A stretch of 64,000 nt of DNA from Zhihengliuella halotolerans. Lineage in GTDB: Bacteria; Actinomycetota; Actinomycetes; Actinomycetales; Micrococcaceae. Position numbers and translations under genes: made by a program. The stretch lies in NCBI RefSeq assembly GCF_004217565.1, contig NZ_SHLA01000001.1, positions 558,001 through 622,000 on the forward strand, read 5' to 3'. The notes beneath the pieces are model-generated. The model was not told the origin of the DNA, did no database searches, and saw only the letters and a program-made list of their open reading frames with translations. Within the stretch, counting starts at the first letter, position 1, and each line of letters opens with the position of its first letter. Of the stretch, positions 62,933 to 64,000 are shown one piece after another.

Positions 62933-63895
62933 CTAGTTGGCGTGCAGCGCGGAGTTGAGCTCGACCGTCTGCCCCTTGCGCGGCAGGGCCTCGACCGCAC
63001 CGGTGGTGGAGTTGCGACGGAAGAGCAGGTTCTTCACGCCCGAGAGCTCGAGCGCCTTGACGACCTGGTCGCCGAGGGTGATGCGCGTGCCCGCGGTGAC
63101 GTAAAGCCCGGCCTCGACGACGGAGTCGTCGCCGATCGAGATGCCGACACCGGCGTTCGCGCCGAGCAGCACGCGTTCGCCGATGACGATCTTCTCCTTG
63201 CCGCCACCGGAGAGGGTGCCCATGATCGAGGCGCCGCCGCCGACGTCGGATCCGTTGCCCACGACGACGGACGCGGAGATGCGGCCCTCGACCATGGAGC
63301 TGCCGAGCGTGCCGGCGTTGAAGTTCACGAAGCCCTCGTGCATGACCGTGGTGCCCTCGGCGAGGTGGGCGCCGAGGCGGACGCGGCCTGCGTCGCCGAT
63401 GCGCACACCCGAGGGCACGACGTAGTCGACCATGCGCGGGAACTTGTCGACGCCGAAGACGGTGACGTTGCCGCGGCGGCGCAGTTTGAGGCGCGTCAGC
63501 TCGAAGCCCTCGACCGCGCACGGGCCGAAGTTCGTCCAGACGACGTTCGTGAGCAGGCCGAAGACGCCGTCGAGGTTGATCGAGTTCGGGGCCGCCAGCC
63601 GGTGCGAGAGCAGGTGCAGGCGCAGCCAGGCGTCGGCCGTGCTGGTCGGCGCCGCGTCGAGGTCGGCCTCCACAGTGACGACCTCCTGGCGGGTGCCGCG
63701 ATCGGCGTCCTCGATGGCGGAGGCGTTCAGGTCGGCCGTGAGGTCCTGCGCGTCGGCGAGCGAGCCCAAGGCGGGGGCGGGGAACCAGACGTCGAGCACG
63801 GACCCGTCGGCGGCGACCGTGGCGAGGCCGTGGCCGGCGGCCACGCGTACGTCGGTGTTTCGGGCAGCGGTGGGCTGAGCGGAAGCAGAAGTCAT
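62933..63895 (-). CDS. dapD: Tetrahydrodipicolinate N-succinyltransferase DapD
   Basis: The 320-residue actinobacterial-type DapD has the left-handed beta-helix ([60 protein letters not shown]) with the conserved E-G catalytic region. It transfers succinyl to tetrahydrodipicolinate. It is divergent from dapE with a 41-bp promoter gap, giving a dap cluster with dapC. Confidence 0.95.
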   Translation of the reverse strand: MTSASAQPTAARNTDVRVAAGHGLATVAADGSVLDVWFPAPALGSLADAQDLTADLNASAIEDADRGTRQEVVTVEADLDAAPTSTADAWLRLHLLSHRLAAPNSINLDGVFGLLTNVVWTNFGPCAVEGFELTRLKLRRRGNVTVFGVDKFPRMVDYVVPSGVRIGDAGRVRLGAHLAEGTTVMHEGFVNFNAGTLGSSMVEGRISASVVVGNGSDVGGGASIMGTLSGGGKEKIVIGERVLLGANAGVGISIGDDSVVEAGLYVTAGTRITLGDQVVKALELSGVKNLLFRRNSTTGAVEALPRKGQTVELNSALHAN

Positions 63896-63936
63896 GATTC
63901 CATCCTAACGGCGGCGACCGGCGATAGGATGGTTCG

Positions 63937-64000
63937 GTGACTAACCATAAACACGTGAAAGACGGCGTCGTAGCGGCCCCCGCGCACCTGGACCTGGAAG
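63937..64000 (+). CDS. Start of a divergent gene, probably dapE (partial)
   Basis: A GTG at 63937 opens a frame reading VTNHKHVKDGVVAAPAHLDL before the window ends. Position divergent from dapD fits succinyl-diaminopimelate desuccinylase, the usual neighbour in this lineage. The 21 visible codons carry no diagnostic motif. Confidence 0.5.
   Translation, partial: MTNHKHVKDGVVAAPAHLDLE

Overview
The window is high-GC DNA of an actinobacterium, most likely Micrococcales/Micrococcaceae. Signs are pervasive GTG starts, actinobacterial protein families (DinB/DUF664, WYL, Pr6Pr, sunset domain) and a conserved core block of typA, fdxA, dapC, gltA, dapD and dapE at the right end. No rRNA, tRNA, CRISPR array, transposase or integrase was recognised.

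Left region (about 1-12 kb) is accessory DNA, visibly less GC-rich than the rest. It opens with a truncated NarL/LuxR response regulator and an ABC-exporter remnant. Then come short modules: a small HTH protein with a Clp_N-SRPBCC fusion; an XRE/MmyB regulator divergent from a 14-TM drug exporter; a nonsense-mutated YiiM-like MOSC gene with an acetyltransferase and methyltransferases; a DUF1801 gene; and a broken HTH gene followed by an NmrA-like reductase and its WYL regulator. The modules are separated by five same-orientation copies of a 24-bp sequence that reads in frame as the last codons of the GTPase gene ychF (ending F-x-F-N-V-stop). I interpret these as stacked attachment sites of islands that integrated one after another at the 3' end of ychF, which should lie just left of the window. 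This is the main discovery candidate.

Middle-left region (12-30 kb) is a dense run of small single-gene functions: ten GNAT acetyltransferases between 7 and 29 kb, VOC, OsmC, O-methyltransferase and DUF1905 proteins, AraC-DinB, YdeI and RibD-like genes, orphan SUKH and DUF7716-like immunity-type genes, a TetR-controlled unit, and a carboxyethylornithine-synthase-like dehydrogenase. It looks like a resistance and small-molecule-modification repertoire.

Middle region (29-48 kb) has a secreted sunset-domain protein, a desaturase with an adjacent 3Fe-4S ferredoxin, a PEP-mutase-like lyase, ArfB, Pr6Pr, ABC-F, two divergent TauE/SafE permeases, a lone condensation-domain acyltransferase, and a TPP riboswitch heading an SDR plus NtaA-type FMN monooxygenase pair. 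It ends with a secreted GH43 arabinanase behind two LacI-type operator palindromes and a TM-helix-repeat membrane protein.

Right region (48-64 kb) is core: a four-gene oligopeptide ABC operon, typA, an ArsR-like regulator, an SH3-like protein, fdxA-dapC, gltA, a membrane-anchored lysozyme-like protein, and divergent dapD/dapE. Several transcription units here end in long perfect hairpins.
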